Shown here one piece after another: positions 16,701 to 24,220 of a stretch of DNA of 64,000 bases. The first letter of the stretch is position 1, and each line of letters opens with the position of its first letter. Source of the DNA: Methylomagnum ishizawai (GTDB taxonomy: Bacteria; Pseudomonadota; Gammaproteobacteria; Methylococcales; Methylococcaceae); contig NZ_FXAM01000003.1 of the NCBI RefSeq assembly GCF_900155475.1, positions 186,001 to 250,000 of the forward strand, given 5' to 3'. The translations under genes and the position numbers were made by a program. Under the pieces are notes generated by a model. It saw only the letters and a list, made by a program, of their open reading frames with translations, ran no database searches and was not told the DNA's origin.

Positions 16701-18330
16701 TTTCCTTGGGACGGCGCACGCGGATATCGTCCTCGCCCGCCGGGACGGCGACCTCGGCCCGACCCTGGGCAGTTTGGGCCGCGACGCTGCCCGCCAGCTT
16801 GTCTTTTTGGTCGGCGATCTGGGCCGGGTCGGCGTCGCCCGCGAGGTGCAATCGAGGCGACGGTCCCGCCGTGACTTCGAGGCCGGGGTCGGTGGTGGGC
16901 AGGGCCAGGATCGAGGCTTGCACCCGTTGGGCGTCGGCGGCGCTGAGCGCGCCATCGGCGGTGGGGGCGAGGCGCGGGGCGGGAAGGTTTTGGATCGGGG
17001 TGGGCGGCGGTTCGGGTAGGGGCTGGGGTTTGGGGACTGGTTGGGCGCTGGGCGAGGGGCTGCGCGGGGTCTTGGCGGTTGCGTTCCCGGTCGCTAGGGG
17101 CTGGACCGCCGAACCGCCGCCGTCGCCGCCGACTTCGATTTCCGGCATGGATGCTTGCAGGCGGGTGCCTTCCGCCTGGACGTCCTGGTCCACGGCGCTG
17201 CCGACCCCGCCCAGCGCCTTGACCGCCGCCCCCACCGGGAGTTGGGCGGCGGCCCCGAGACCGTCTTCCGGGGTCATGGCGGCGGTGTCGGGCGTTGCCG
17301 GGGCCGGTTCGGGGGCAGCGCCGCCCCCGCCCCCGCCGCCACCACCGGGCGCGGATTCGCCGCCGCCCACGTCTTCGCCGACGGCGGCGAGGCTGGCGGC
17401 TTTTTCATCCGCGCTGAGTTCAACGCTTTCCGGTTCGCCTTCCAGGGGCTTTTGGGCTGCGGTTTCCGCTGGGGTTTCGGCCTGCGCTGCTTCCTGCGCT
17501 GGGTCGCGCTGGGCTTCGCTGTGTTCGCGCTCGGCTTGTTCGAGGCGCTGGGCTTGTTGCGCGGGCTGGCTTGCCGCGTCGGTTGGCGGAGGCGCTATCG
17601 TTTCCGGCGTGGCTTCGGTGTCCTCCGGGGTGGGGTTTCCGGTCGGTGGCCCGGCGGCGTCGAGTCGGTCCTGGGTCTTGGCTGCTTCGGGCGTGGCGGG
17701 TGGTTCTTCGGCCAAGGACTGGACGCTGGGGGATGGCACGGCTGCTCCAGCTACGGCGGGCGCGGCGGTTTCCGGCTTGACCTCGGATTTGGCCGCGATG
17801 GCGGTGGTGGGTGGGGCGGATTTGCCCGGCTGGGCGGTCTGCCTGGCCGCGGAGCGGGCCTGGGTGGCGAGGGCAAGGAAAGGCTGCGTCCCCCGCGCTT
17901 GGCCGGGCGGAGAAACCTGGACGGTTGCCGGCGCGGGCGGGACGGTGGCACGGAAATCGCTGGCTCCGCGCCCTGCGGCCCGGATCGTCCCGGAGACGGG
18001 AAAGGGGAACGGCGGTTCGGGTTTGGTGCTCGCGGCGGTGCCGCCCACGGACTCCGGCCAACGCGGGGGCAGGGTATCGCGCCGGGGTTGCGCTTGGCTT
18101 TCCAGGCCGGGCTGGGCGGTGGGGCGGGGTTCTTGGACAGGCGGAATGGCGGTCGCGGCCCCGGCATGGAATGGCGGGAATCCCCCGGTTCGACGGGTAG
18201 GATCGATCCCCTGGTTGTCGAGGAAGGCAATGCCATAGGCGGGCGGTGCCCCGGCGGTCCCGGCGCTATCGCGGTGGCGGGCCGGGGAATCCGCCCGATG
18301 TCGCTGGGATGGGGGGGCCGGGTCTTTCAT
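13732..18330 (-). CDS. Giant Pro/Ala-rich, coiled-coil and amphipathic-helix protein, candidate eCIS cargo or accessory
   Basis: The protein has 1532 aa from the ATG at 18330; a longer in-frame start at 18423 would overlap the upstream gene. The N-terminus begins MKD and carries YGIAFLD at residues 32-38, like the preceding DUF4157 protein. Residues about 40-560 are Pro/Ala-rich and low complexity, including a Gly run. Residues about 600-740 are a Gln/Ala-rich charged coiled coil. Residues about 740-1080 contain long amphipathic and hydrophobic helices (VVALIRAIGAALIAIGDALL; AIPSALIGLLVEKLVAMIV), then a very basic stretch. The C-terminal 300 residues look globular. It is the last gene of the eCIS operon, 16 bp after the DUF4157 gene. 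I do not recognise a family. A membrane-acting toxin or an internal filling/tape-like protein are both possible. Confidence 0.75.
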   Translation of the reverse strand: MKDPAPPSQRHRADSPARHRDSAGTAGAPPAYGIAFLDNQGIDPTRRTGGFPPFHAGAATAIPPVQEPRPTAQPGLESQAQPRRDTLPPRWPESVGGTAASTKPEPPFPFPVSGTIRAAGRGASDFRATVPPAPATVQVSPPGQARGTQPFLALATQARSAARQTAQPGKSAPPTTAIAAKSEVKPETAAPAVAGAAVPSPSVQSLAEEPPATPEAAKTQDRLDAAGPPTGNPTPEDTEATPETIAPPPTDAASQPAQQAQRLEQAEREHSEAQRDPAQEAAQAETPAETAAQKPLEGEPESVELSADEKAASLAAVGEDVGGGESAPGGGGGGGGGAAPEPAPATPDTAAMTPEDGLGAAAQLPVGAAVKALGGVGSAVDQDVQAEGTRLQASMPEIEVGGDGGGSAVQPLATGNATAKTPRSPSPSAQPVPKPQPLPEPPPTPIQNLPAPRLAPTADGALSAADAQRVQASILALPTTDPGLEVTAGPSPRLHLAGDADPAQIADQKDKLAGSVAAQTAQGRAEVAVPAGEDDIRVRRPKETLQAKAPALPAGGAGSPSEDAAETLAIIAEAKQGNAVRAALGQAQAQVAAKQAGHRAQVAEQQAQTRQQLDQLQEDHADQQNEARRQVRAEVAQARADWTADQQREVAQAGAKTQAELAQGEARIGQEQKQADVQASAHIEAGERQALRHRRDAESQAGAKKREAEGELKGVFGWLADKATAFFDRLKQGLMAIFDAAKRLVRAAIDRAKQLAVAVIEKARAAVVALIRAIGAALIAIGDALLAAFPTLRAKWRAYIESKVKAAEDRVNQLADSLKRGVQKLLDRLGQGLESLLAGYQHALLAALDAAKAAALGAIKSAQAVADTLGAFAAIVKDIAQNPDAWLGKLAAAVKDGIQHHLWSALSGAVKQWFNDKLDAVLGMGAAVWGVLKQGGLALKAIAAMVWQGLKQAIPSALIGLLVEKLVAMIVPAAGAVMVVVEGIQAAWGSARRILAAVSQFVEFLKAVKTGGGAPRFAALLAAAAVAVVDFVSNWLLKKLRGPAAKVGDKIKAIAKKILDRVKNLARRAGRWLKGKFKQLGAKLKGWKQKFDAWRKKRKDRKGQDKDKEQEKRERLKKAVEAIRPQILAMAGKGGIKSLLLRAKLLGWRIKHRLSKLELVKSGRNIGVRAVVNPTEDVIQNWVELNLGELRKMIQGIAEDLLDRPEVQAAFDEIKRREKPIHAEPESPKPTKSAPLASATAGFDGSGQALALALRQRGAKPHAPYYGADRPSHPPKPGSSLALLPAKDDPAAMRVTQNATRAALGRPGAVVFRDALDEGKSYPEFVKEVRALQGKGIADTQMARQAANILRGDAAGGPPESRGLAAAVAVMVGVEGGRSDRALVMMPELLRTAAEGKGLAHLPGPQASLTLAQALETANPVSPGGAVRAMHEIDKAATGKTVQKDFSNKYLSPEQKAATGHVDRTDIQYFAHVTALKLGGAAGLVGKSEAEIKAMLERKNFAAELRGFILARAEAAHGLDRFREQGDPKEEA

Positions 18331-18346
18331 GGGCTTGTAGGACCGT

Positions 18347-21076
18347 TCAGTACACCGGCTCCAGCGTGTCCTTTTCGTCCGCGAACGGCGGTTTGATGTA
18401 GTCCTCCGGGACACCGGATTCAAGCGCCTTCTTCAAATCGGCCACATGCTCCCGGTGTTCTTGCAGTTGATATTCCCAACCCAGGATCAATTGGCGGCCT
18501 TTGCTTGGGGCGAGCGTGCTGCGGGCGACTTTGGAACCCGGCGCGACCAGGGCCGGATGCTCGCCCAGGTCTTTGGAGACGGCGTTGCGCCGCTGGGTCA
18601 GTTGCTTCAGGGCATCGTTCAGATGGGAGAATGCCGGGTCCTGGTCCAGGTCGGCGAGATAAGCCGCGCTCGCGGCGGGGTAGTCGTGGGGTTGGCCCAC
18701 GAAGGCTTTGGCCAGTTCGGCGTGCAGCTTGTCGCGGTGCTTGAGCCAAACCCCGCGGGCGCTCTTCCAGGCGGGGATGGCCAGTTCGTTGTGGATGCGG
18801 TTCTTTTCCTTGTTGAGGTCGAGATAGCGCAACTGGAATTGGGAGATACCAGCCTTGGGGTCATCGGCCAATAGCTTTTTGCCCACCACCTTCTTTTCGT
18901 AAAAGCTTTGCAGGTTTGGCTTCAAGGCGGAATCCTTAGCCTTGAGGTGGTCGGGCAGGTCTTCCAGGCGGAACGGCAGGTCCACGCCCATACTGAACAT
19001 CCCGGCGGCGACGGTGGCGAGCAATTGCCGGTTGGCGTCCGGCTCCGAGGTCTTGGGATCGGGCGGTTCCCAGTCCTTGCGCAGGGCGGCGAGTTTGGCG
19101 TCGGTGACTTCGTGGAAATTGCCGTTGTGGATGATGTAGGTGGGCAAGCCCGCGCCCGTGACGATCAGGCCGACATGGACCGGCAACACGATCAGGCTGA
19201 ATTTCAGCTTCAGCTTTTCCTTGAGCAGGGACAGCATATACACCCAGCGCAGGGCGTAGACCCCGCAGTCCTGGATCAACTGGCCGGTGAGGGCGCGGGG
19301 GTAGGGGCGCTTGAGATAGTTGTCCTCCTCCCGCTTGACGAAATCCTCGATGTTATAGGGCGTAGAAATGGTGAAGGCGTCGGCGTAGCCTTCCAACAGC
19401 CGGATGACGGCCCGGTAGGCGTCGGCATCGGCCTTGAGCGGCCCGGCTTTGGCGGCTTTGGCCTCGCCCGCCTGGGGTTCGGCCTTGGCGAGATATTGGG
19501 CTTCCAGGAAACCCCGCCAATCGTCGATGTTCTCCAGTCTGAGGGCGTGCTTGCCCATGGCGGCGCGGTTTTCCTGGGTATACAAGCGCCGGAGGAAGCC
19601 GATCTGGTTCTTGCGGACCGCGAAAATCCTGGCCACCGGCAGATATTTTTCCACCCCGCCGATTTGGTCTTTGTCGAAGAAATCGATGGCGACGCCGCGC
19701 TTGCCCCCGGTCTTGCCCCGGTCGAAATAATCCCGGTGTTCGCCCCCCTTGTCGGTGAAGGCGCTGCGGGTGGCTTCCAGGCTGAGTCCGCCCAAATGAC
19801 GGTCGCCCACCACGGCATCGAAGGCGGGTTTGAGCTTGCCGTCCAGGACGGATTCGAGCCGTTGCAAGGCGGCTTCGCCGTCCTTGGCGGCGTCGGCCTC
19901 GAAACGGGCCACGGCGTCTTCCATCAGCGTATGGACGGCGCGGAACAACGGCACCGCCAGTTCCCGTAATTGGTGGATGAGGGCGGAGAAATAGCTGGCG
20001 AGCGTATCGCTTTCGGTGAGACCGTAAGGGTCGCTGGCATCGGTGAGCTTGCCAAGTTCGCGGCTTTGCTTGACCTTGTCGAAATCGAGGCGCTCCGCTT
20101 CCCGGCGGATCTGCCAAAAAGCGGCCAGCAGTTGATCGATACTGGCCGTGGCGGCCTCCGCTTTGCTGAAATCCGCCTGCTCGATGGCGCGATAGGCGAG
20201 CCGTTGCCACAGCCGCTTGTCGGCCCCGAATTTGGAAATAGGCGGTTCGCTCCGGCCGCCGCCGCGGAAAAAAGTGCGCAGGCGCAAGGCTTCCCGGTCC
20301 AGTCCCATTTCGAGGATGCGGACCAGCAAGTCGTTAACGAAATTTTCGGAGCGCTCGTAAGGTGCCCCGGAAGGCGGCGGATCGGCCATCACCAGGGGCA
20401 CCCATTTCTGGACGGCGGCCAAGTCCTTCGCTTCGGTGGCTTCGCAGAGCCGCAGCAGGTTCCGTATATAGGGCAGGCCGGAACTGGGGATGTACCACTC
20501 GGACAGGCTGTCCAGGGCTTCGATGACTTCCTGGTAGAACTTGGCCGGTTCCTTGGCCTTGGCCTTGGGGGGCTCCCGGCCTTTCAACTGCGCCACGGGG
20601 AGATACGGCGGGGGCGGGTCGTGCTGGACGCGGGCCTGCGCGGTGCCGGGTCCGCCGGACGCGGCCCGCGCCGCCGCCGCGCCCATGGCGTCGGCTTCCC
20701 GCTCCAATGCCGGTTCGGTGTTGAGGGGACGCCGGGCTTTCAGGCGCGGTGCCTCCGGCTGTACCCGGCCCTGCTTTTGCTGGACCACATGCCAAGCCTC
20801 GTGCGGCAGATGCCGTTCCTGGCCCGGCCCCAGGAAAATATCGCTGCCCTGGGCATAGGCCAGCGCCCCCAAACCGGCGGGTTTGGGCGAGTCGTAATGC
20901 ACCCGCACATCGTCCATGACCAACCCGGACAGTTGTTCGACCCCGGCTTTGAGCGGGGCCGGCAATCCCGGTGGCCGGTCGAGCAGGTCGATGCCATAGC
21001 CCGGATGCGGGGTGGCCGCGCCCTGGGCGTCGGGGTCGGCACGGACGGTGTCGGGGGTGCGGTCATGGTCTTTCAT
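18347..21076 (-). CDS. DUF4157-domain protein with possible C-terminal cysteine-peptidase-like site, candidate eCIS cargo
   Basis: The protein has 909 aa. Residues about 38-105 are a DUF4157 domain (LKAGVEQLSGLVMDDVRVHY ... LPHEAWHVVQQKQGRV) with a zinc-protease-like HExxH at 92-96. Such domains are known to be enriched in proteins of eCIS loci, often as effectors. The N-terminus carries YGIDLLD at 27-33. The middle (about 170-560) is a long helical region without a recognised family. A later segment has Cys604 in QDCGVYALRW with a Gln five residues before it, His634 in LPVHVGLIV, and His650-Asn651 in IIHNGNF. That order (Cys, His, Asn/His) is what a papain/transglutaminase-like fold would show, but this is inference. 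The gene starts 25 bp after the AAA+ ATPase gene. Confidence 0.85.
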   Translation of the reverse strand: MKDHDRTPDTVRADPDAQGAATPHPGYGIDLLDRPPGLPAPLKAGVEQLSGLVMDDVRVHYDSPKPAGLGALAYAQGSDIFLGPGQERHLPHEAWHVVQQKQGRVQPEAPRLKARRPLNTEPALEREADAMGAAAARAASGGPGTAQARVQHDPPPPYLPVAQLKGREPPKAKAKEPAKFYQEVIEALDSLSEWYIPSSGLPYIRNLLRLCEATEAKDLAAVQKWVPLVMADPPPSGAPYERSENFVNDLLVRILEMGLDREALRLRTFFRGGGRSEPPISKFGADKRLWQRLAYRAIEQADFSKAEAATASIDQLLAAFWQIRREAERLDFDKVKQSRELGKLTDASDPYGLTESDTLASYFSALIHQLRELAVPLFRAVHTLMEDAVARFEADAAKDGEAALQRLESVLDGKLKPAFDAVVGDRHLGGLSLEATRSAFTDKGGEHRDYFDRGKTGGKRGVAIDFFDKDQIGGVEKYLPVARIFAVRKNQIGFLRRLYTQENRAAMGKHALRLENIDDWRGFLEAQYLAKAEPQAGEAKAAKAGPLKADADAYRAVIRLLEGYADAFTISTPYNIEDFVKREEDNYLKRPYPRALTGQLIQDCGVYALRWVYMLSLLKEKLKLKFSLIVLPVHVGLIVTGAGLPTYIIHNGNFHEVTDAKLAALRKDWEPPDPKTSEPDANRQLLATVAAGMFSMGVDLPFRLEDLPDHLKAKDSALKPNLQSFYEKKVVGKKLLADDPKAGISQFQLRYLDLNKEKNRIHNELAIPAWKSARGVWLKHRDKLHAELAKAFVGQPHDYPAASAAYLADLDQDPAFSHLNDALKQLTQRRNAVSKDLGEHPALVAPGSKVARSTLAPSKGRQLILGWEYQLQEHREHVADLKKALESGVPEDYIKPPFADEKDTLEPVY

Positions 21077-21101
21077 CTTGCGCCTGCCTTTGTTTTCAGG
21101 G

Positions 21102-22439
21102 TTAGCCGCCCTTTCTTTCCTTCGCGTATTCCCGCCGGATGCCTTGCTGCACCTCGCCCAGGCTGATGGTTCCGCTGTCGCGGCGCAGGGCTTCCAGGGC
21201 GGCGTAACGGATGGCGTTCATGATGGCGCTGCCGGATAGCTCGTGTTCGCGGGCGATTTGGTCGAGGTCGATATCCCGGTCCAGCGCCGCCCGGACCGGG
21301 AAGCCCTGCCGCCAGAGCTTCATCCGTTCCTCGGGGCGGGGCAGGGGGAAATAGATCACCGACTCGAAACGGCGCGAGAACGCCTCGTCCAGGTTGTCGC
21401 GGAAGTTGGAGGCGAGGATGGCGACCCCGTCGAAGGTTTCCAGGCGCTGCAACAGGAAGGCGGTTTCCTGGTTGGCGTAGCGGTCGTGGGCGTCCTTGGT
21501 CTCGCCGCGCTTGCCGAACAAGGCGTCGGCTTCGTCGAAGAACAAAATCCAGCCCTTGTGTTCGGCTTGGTCGAACACCTTGGCGAGGTTTTTTTCGGTT
21601 TCGCCGATGTATTTGGAGACCACGGCGGCGAGGTCGATCTTGTAGACGGGATGGCCGGTGGATTGGCCGAGCAGGCAGGCGGTCATGGTTTTGCCGGTGC
21701 CGGGCGGGCCATAGAACAGGCTGCGGAAGCCCGGCCTGAGCTTGGCCGCCATGCCCCAGTCGTCCAGCAAGGTGCGGCCATGGCGCAGCCAGGTGTCGAT
21801 TTCCTCCACCTGTTTGCGGGTGCCGGGGTGCAGCACCAAATCGTCCCAATCCAGCCGGGTCTGGATCAACCGGGCCGGGAAGTCCGCGCCGAAACCGGGT
21901 TGATGCGGCTGGCCGGTGGTGAACAAAGCGAGATAATCCGCCGCCAGCCGGAGCGGGGCTTTCAGCAAGGGTTCGCCGGGGCCGGGATCGAGCCTGAAAA
22001 TATGATGGGCGGAGAAGAAATGTTCCGGGCCGAACAATTCCAGCAGGGCGAACCGCCCGGCCAAGTCCTCCGCCAACAGGAACAGCGCGGTTTCCACCGT
22101 CGGCAGGAAATCTCCCGCCGCCCCGTGGATGCCGCCGAATTCGGTGAAGCGGCGGTCGAAGCGCTGGTTTTTCAGGAAAAAGATATCCAAGAGCTGGGGC
22201 CGGACCGGCACCGCCAGGGCCAGGGCCAACACCACCCGCTCGGCGAAACCCAGCCGGTAATGGCGGAGGAAACCGGCATAGGGCGAGTCCGAACCGTCCA
22301 GGTCGGGCGGGACGCAATCGGTCACGGCGGCGGGGGCCGGTTCCTGGCGGAAGAAGCGCTTGAAGCGGGTATCCAGCAGCCCGGCCAGCCAGGCCATTTC
22401 CCGTTCCAGGTCGCGGGCGTTGGCGGCGAGGGCGTCCAT
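21102..22439 (-). CDS. eCIS AAA+ ATPase (Afp15-like)
   Basis: The protein has 445 aa. A helical N-terminal region (about 1-190) precedes an AAA+ domain. Walker A YGPPGTGKT lies near residues 243-251, Walker B FFDEAD near 298, and an arginine-finger region is AFSRRFESVIYFPLP. The ATPase is a conserved member of eCIS loci and is thought to aid assembly or cargo loading. The start overlaps the stop of the tape-measure gene as TGATG (ATG at 22439); an in-frame ATG at 22445 is equally possible. The gene is followed directly by the two candidate cargo genes. Confidence 0.92.
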   Translation of the reverse strand: MDALAANARDLEREMAWLAGLLDTRFKRFFRQEPAPAAVTDCVPPDLDGSDSPYAGFLRHYRLGFAERVVLALALAVPVRPQLLDIFFLKNQRFDRRFTEFGGIHGAAGDFLPTVETALFLLAEDLAGRFALLELFGPEHFFSAHHIFRLDPGPGEPLLKAPLRLAADYLALFTTGQPHQPGFGADFPARLIQTRLDWDDLVLHPGTRKQVEEIDTWLRHGRTLLDDWGMAAKLRPGFRSLFYGPPGTGKTMTACLLGQSTGHPVYKIDLAAVVSKYIGETEKNLAKVFDQAEHKGWILFFDEADALFGKRGETKDAHDRYANQETAFLLQRLETFDGVAILASNFRDNLDEAFSRRFESVIYFPLPRPEERMKLWRQGFPVRAALDRDIDLDQIAREHELSGSAIMNAIRYAALEALRRDSGTISLGEVQQGIRREYAKERKGG

Positions 22440-24214
22440 CACCATTCCACCCGCAACGGCAGCGGCATCCAAGGCAATTTCACCCAGGCAAAGCCCCAGG
22501 GGAAGCGCTCCAACACCAGATCGTAGGTTTCCCGCTCCACCCGCAGCAGCCAAGCGCCGTCGCGCACCGACAGGGCACCGGCCCGCAGCAGGAAGCTTCC
22601 CCGGAAGCCTTGGATCGACATATGGTTGAGGATCGGCGCTTGGTCGATGACCGCCGCGAGCAGGTGTTCGCCTTCGGCGGTTTCGGCTTCGGTCAACGCG
22701 GTTTCCGGCTCGAACACGGTTTCCAGGTCCAGGCCGCACAGGAGTTTGTTCAAGGGGAGGAGATATTCGGGCGGTTCGGTCAGGCCGCTGGCGAGATAGT
22801 GCAGCAGGATCACGCCGCGCTGGCGGGCGGCTGCGTCGCGGAAATCCGCTTCCCGCAACAAGCCGAGCCGATCGAACAAGCTTTTCAGGAAGGGCCAGAG
22901 GATCACCAGCCCGGCGTTGTCCAGATAGATCGCCCCGGTCTCGCTGAAACCGGCGGCGGATTCATCCACCAGTCCCGCAGAGGGGCCGGGCGGGCTTGGC
23001 GCGGAATGGCGGGCGTCCGGGCCGCCGGGCGGGTCGTCCGCCGGTCGGGGTTGGCGGGAGGGCGGTTCCCGCGGCGGCATAGCGGCGTCTCCCGGCGGGA
23101 CCGGGTGTCCGGCATGGTTTGCCGGTCGGTCCAGGGATTCCCGGATTTCCCCGTCCATCACTCCCATCGTCGGTTCCACCCGCCCGGATGCTGGCATGGC
23201 GCTGGCGGGCAGCTCGGGCCGGACCCGCGCCGGGGCGTTTCCGGTATGAAGCGGTGGAGCCGCGTCGCCCGGTTCCGCCTGGAAATTCCTAGAGGACAGC
23301 CCGGTGCTTGGTTCCACAGCAACCGGAGCTTGCGGCGCATCGGCTCCCCAATGGAATTGGGAAACCCGCGGCGATCCGGCCAAGCCGCATTCCTCGGCCA
23401 GCGCCGCCGCGACCACCCGCACCGCGCCGGGCGCATCGGTGGACATTTCGACGCAAGCCCGGACCAAGGCCGGATAGGGCATGGCCTGTCGCTGGGCGAG
23501 GCGCAGCAACACGCCCCGGCTGAAATCCAGCCGGTCGGCAACGGGCGGCTCGGATAGCACGACGGCGGGCAGCAGGCTTTGCCAGACCTGGCTTCTGAAG
23601 GTGGTGGGCGCGGCGGTCGGCAGGTGTAACAAAACCGTGGCCAGCGGCGGAAGGAAACCGCCCAGGGCCGGAGCCGCCAACACCGCCAGGGCGATCAAGG
23701 GCCGGTCCTCGAACTGGGCGGCGAGGCGGCGCAGAGCGTTCCGGTCCTGCGCCAATTCCGGCAACCGCCGCGCCAATAGCGCCGGAGCCTCGCGCAATAG
23801 CAGGTCCAAGGCGGCCTGGGGCTGGCCGGGCCGGGCCAGATCGGCCCACCAGGGCAGATAGCCTTGCCGCACGAAATGGGTGAACAGTTCCAGCGCCGAG
23901 GCCAACCGGGGTGGCGGGTCGCCGGTCGCTTGGCGTTGCAGATGCCCGGCCAGGGCGAGGCGCAGTGCCGCGCCCAGCCGGTCCGGCAAGTCTTGTTCCA
24001 GCCGCCCGGCGGCGAGGACTCCCAGGTCCAGTTCCAGCCGGTCGATGCGGTGCAAAAACTCGGGAGCGCCGAGCGCGTCGAAATGCCGTTCCAACCAGGG
24101 GCCGAGCCGCTGGAAGAGGGCGCTGGCCCGCTGCTGCAAGGGCCAGGCCTCGTCCAGGTTAGCGACGGTCAGTTCGACCGTCTGCCGCAGGATGGCGTGG
24201 CGTTGCCGGCCCAT
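22439..24214 (-). CDS. Contractile injection system tape-measure protein (Afp14-like)
   Basis: The protein has 591 aa. The N-terminus has the family pattern of eCIS tape-measure proteins (CIS_TMP): two helices then HRIDRLELDLG (about residues 58-68). The C-terminal third holds the other conserved block, AGLVILWPFLKSLFDRLGLL and PEYLLPLNKLLCG. The middle (about 290-420) is Pro/Gly-rich and probably variable. The protein should set sheath/tube length. It starts 6 bp after the baseplate gene and its stop overlaps the ATPase start. At 591 aa it is short for a tape measure, which may imply a short particle, although the length relation in this family is not simple. Confidence 0.88.
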   Translation of the reverse strand: MGRQRHAILRQTVELTVANLDEAWPLQQRASALFQRLGPWLERHFDALGAPEFLHRIDRLELDLGVLAAGRLEQDLPDRLGAALRLALAGHLQRQATGDPPPRLASALELFTHFVRQGYLPWWADLARPGQPQAALDLLLREAPALLARRLPELAQDRNALRRLAAQFEDRPLIALAVLAAPALGGFLPPLATVLLHLPTAAPTTFRSQVWQSLLPAVVLSEPPVADRLDFSRGVLLRLAQRQAMPYPALVRACVEMSTDAPGAVRVVAAALAEECGLAGSPRVSQFHWGADAPQAPVAVEPSTGLSSRNFQAEPGDAAPPLHTGNAPARVRPELPASAMPASGRVEPTMGVMDGEIRESLDRPANHAGHPVPPGDAAMPPREPPSRQPRPADDPPGGPDARHSAPSPPGPSAGLVDESAAGFSETGAIYLDNAGLVILWPFLKSLFDRLGLLREADFRDAAARQRGVILLHYLASGLTEPPEYLLPLNKLLCGLDLETVFEPETALTEAETAEGEHLLAAVIDQAPILNHMSIQGFRGSFLLRAGALSVRDGAWLLRVERETYDLVLERFPWGFAWVKLPWMPLPLRVEW

Positions 24215-24220
24215 ATCCGC

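Noticed and set aside
18331-18423. Upstream start (18423) for the 1532-aa protein
   Set aside because: It would overlap the end of the DUF4157 gene and add an Arg/Ser-rich stretch; the ATG at 18330 gives the shared MKD opening and normal operon spacing.
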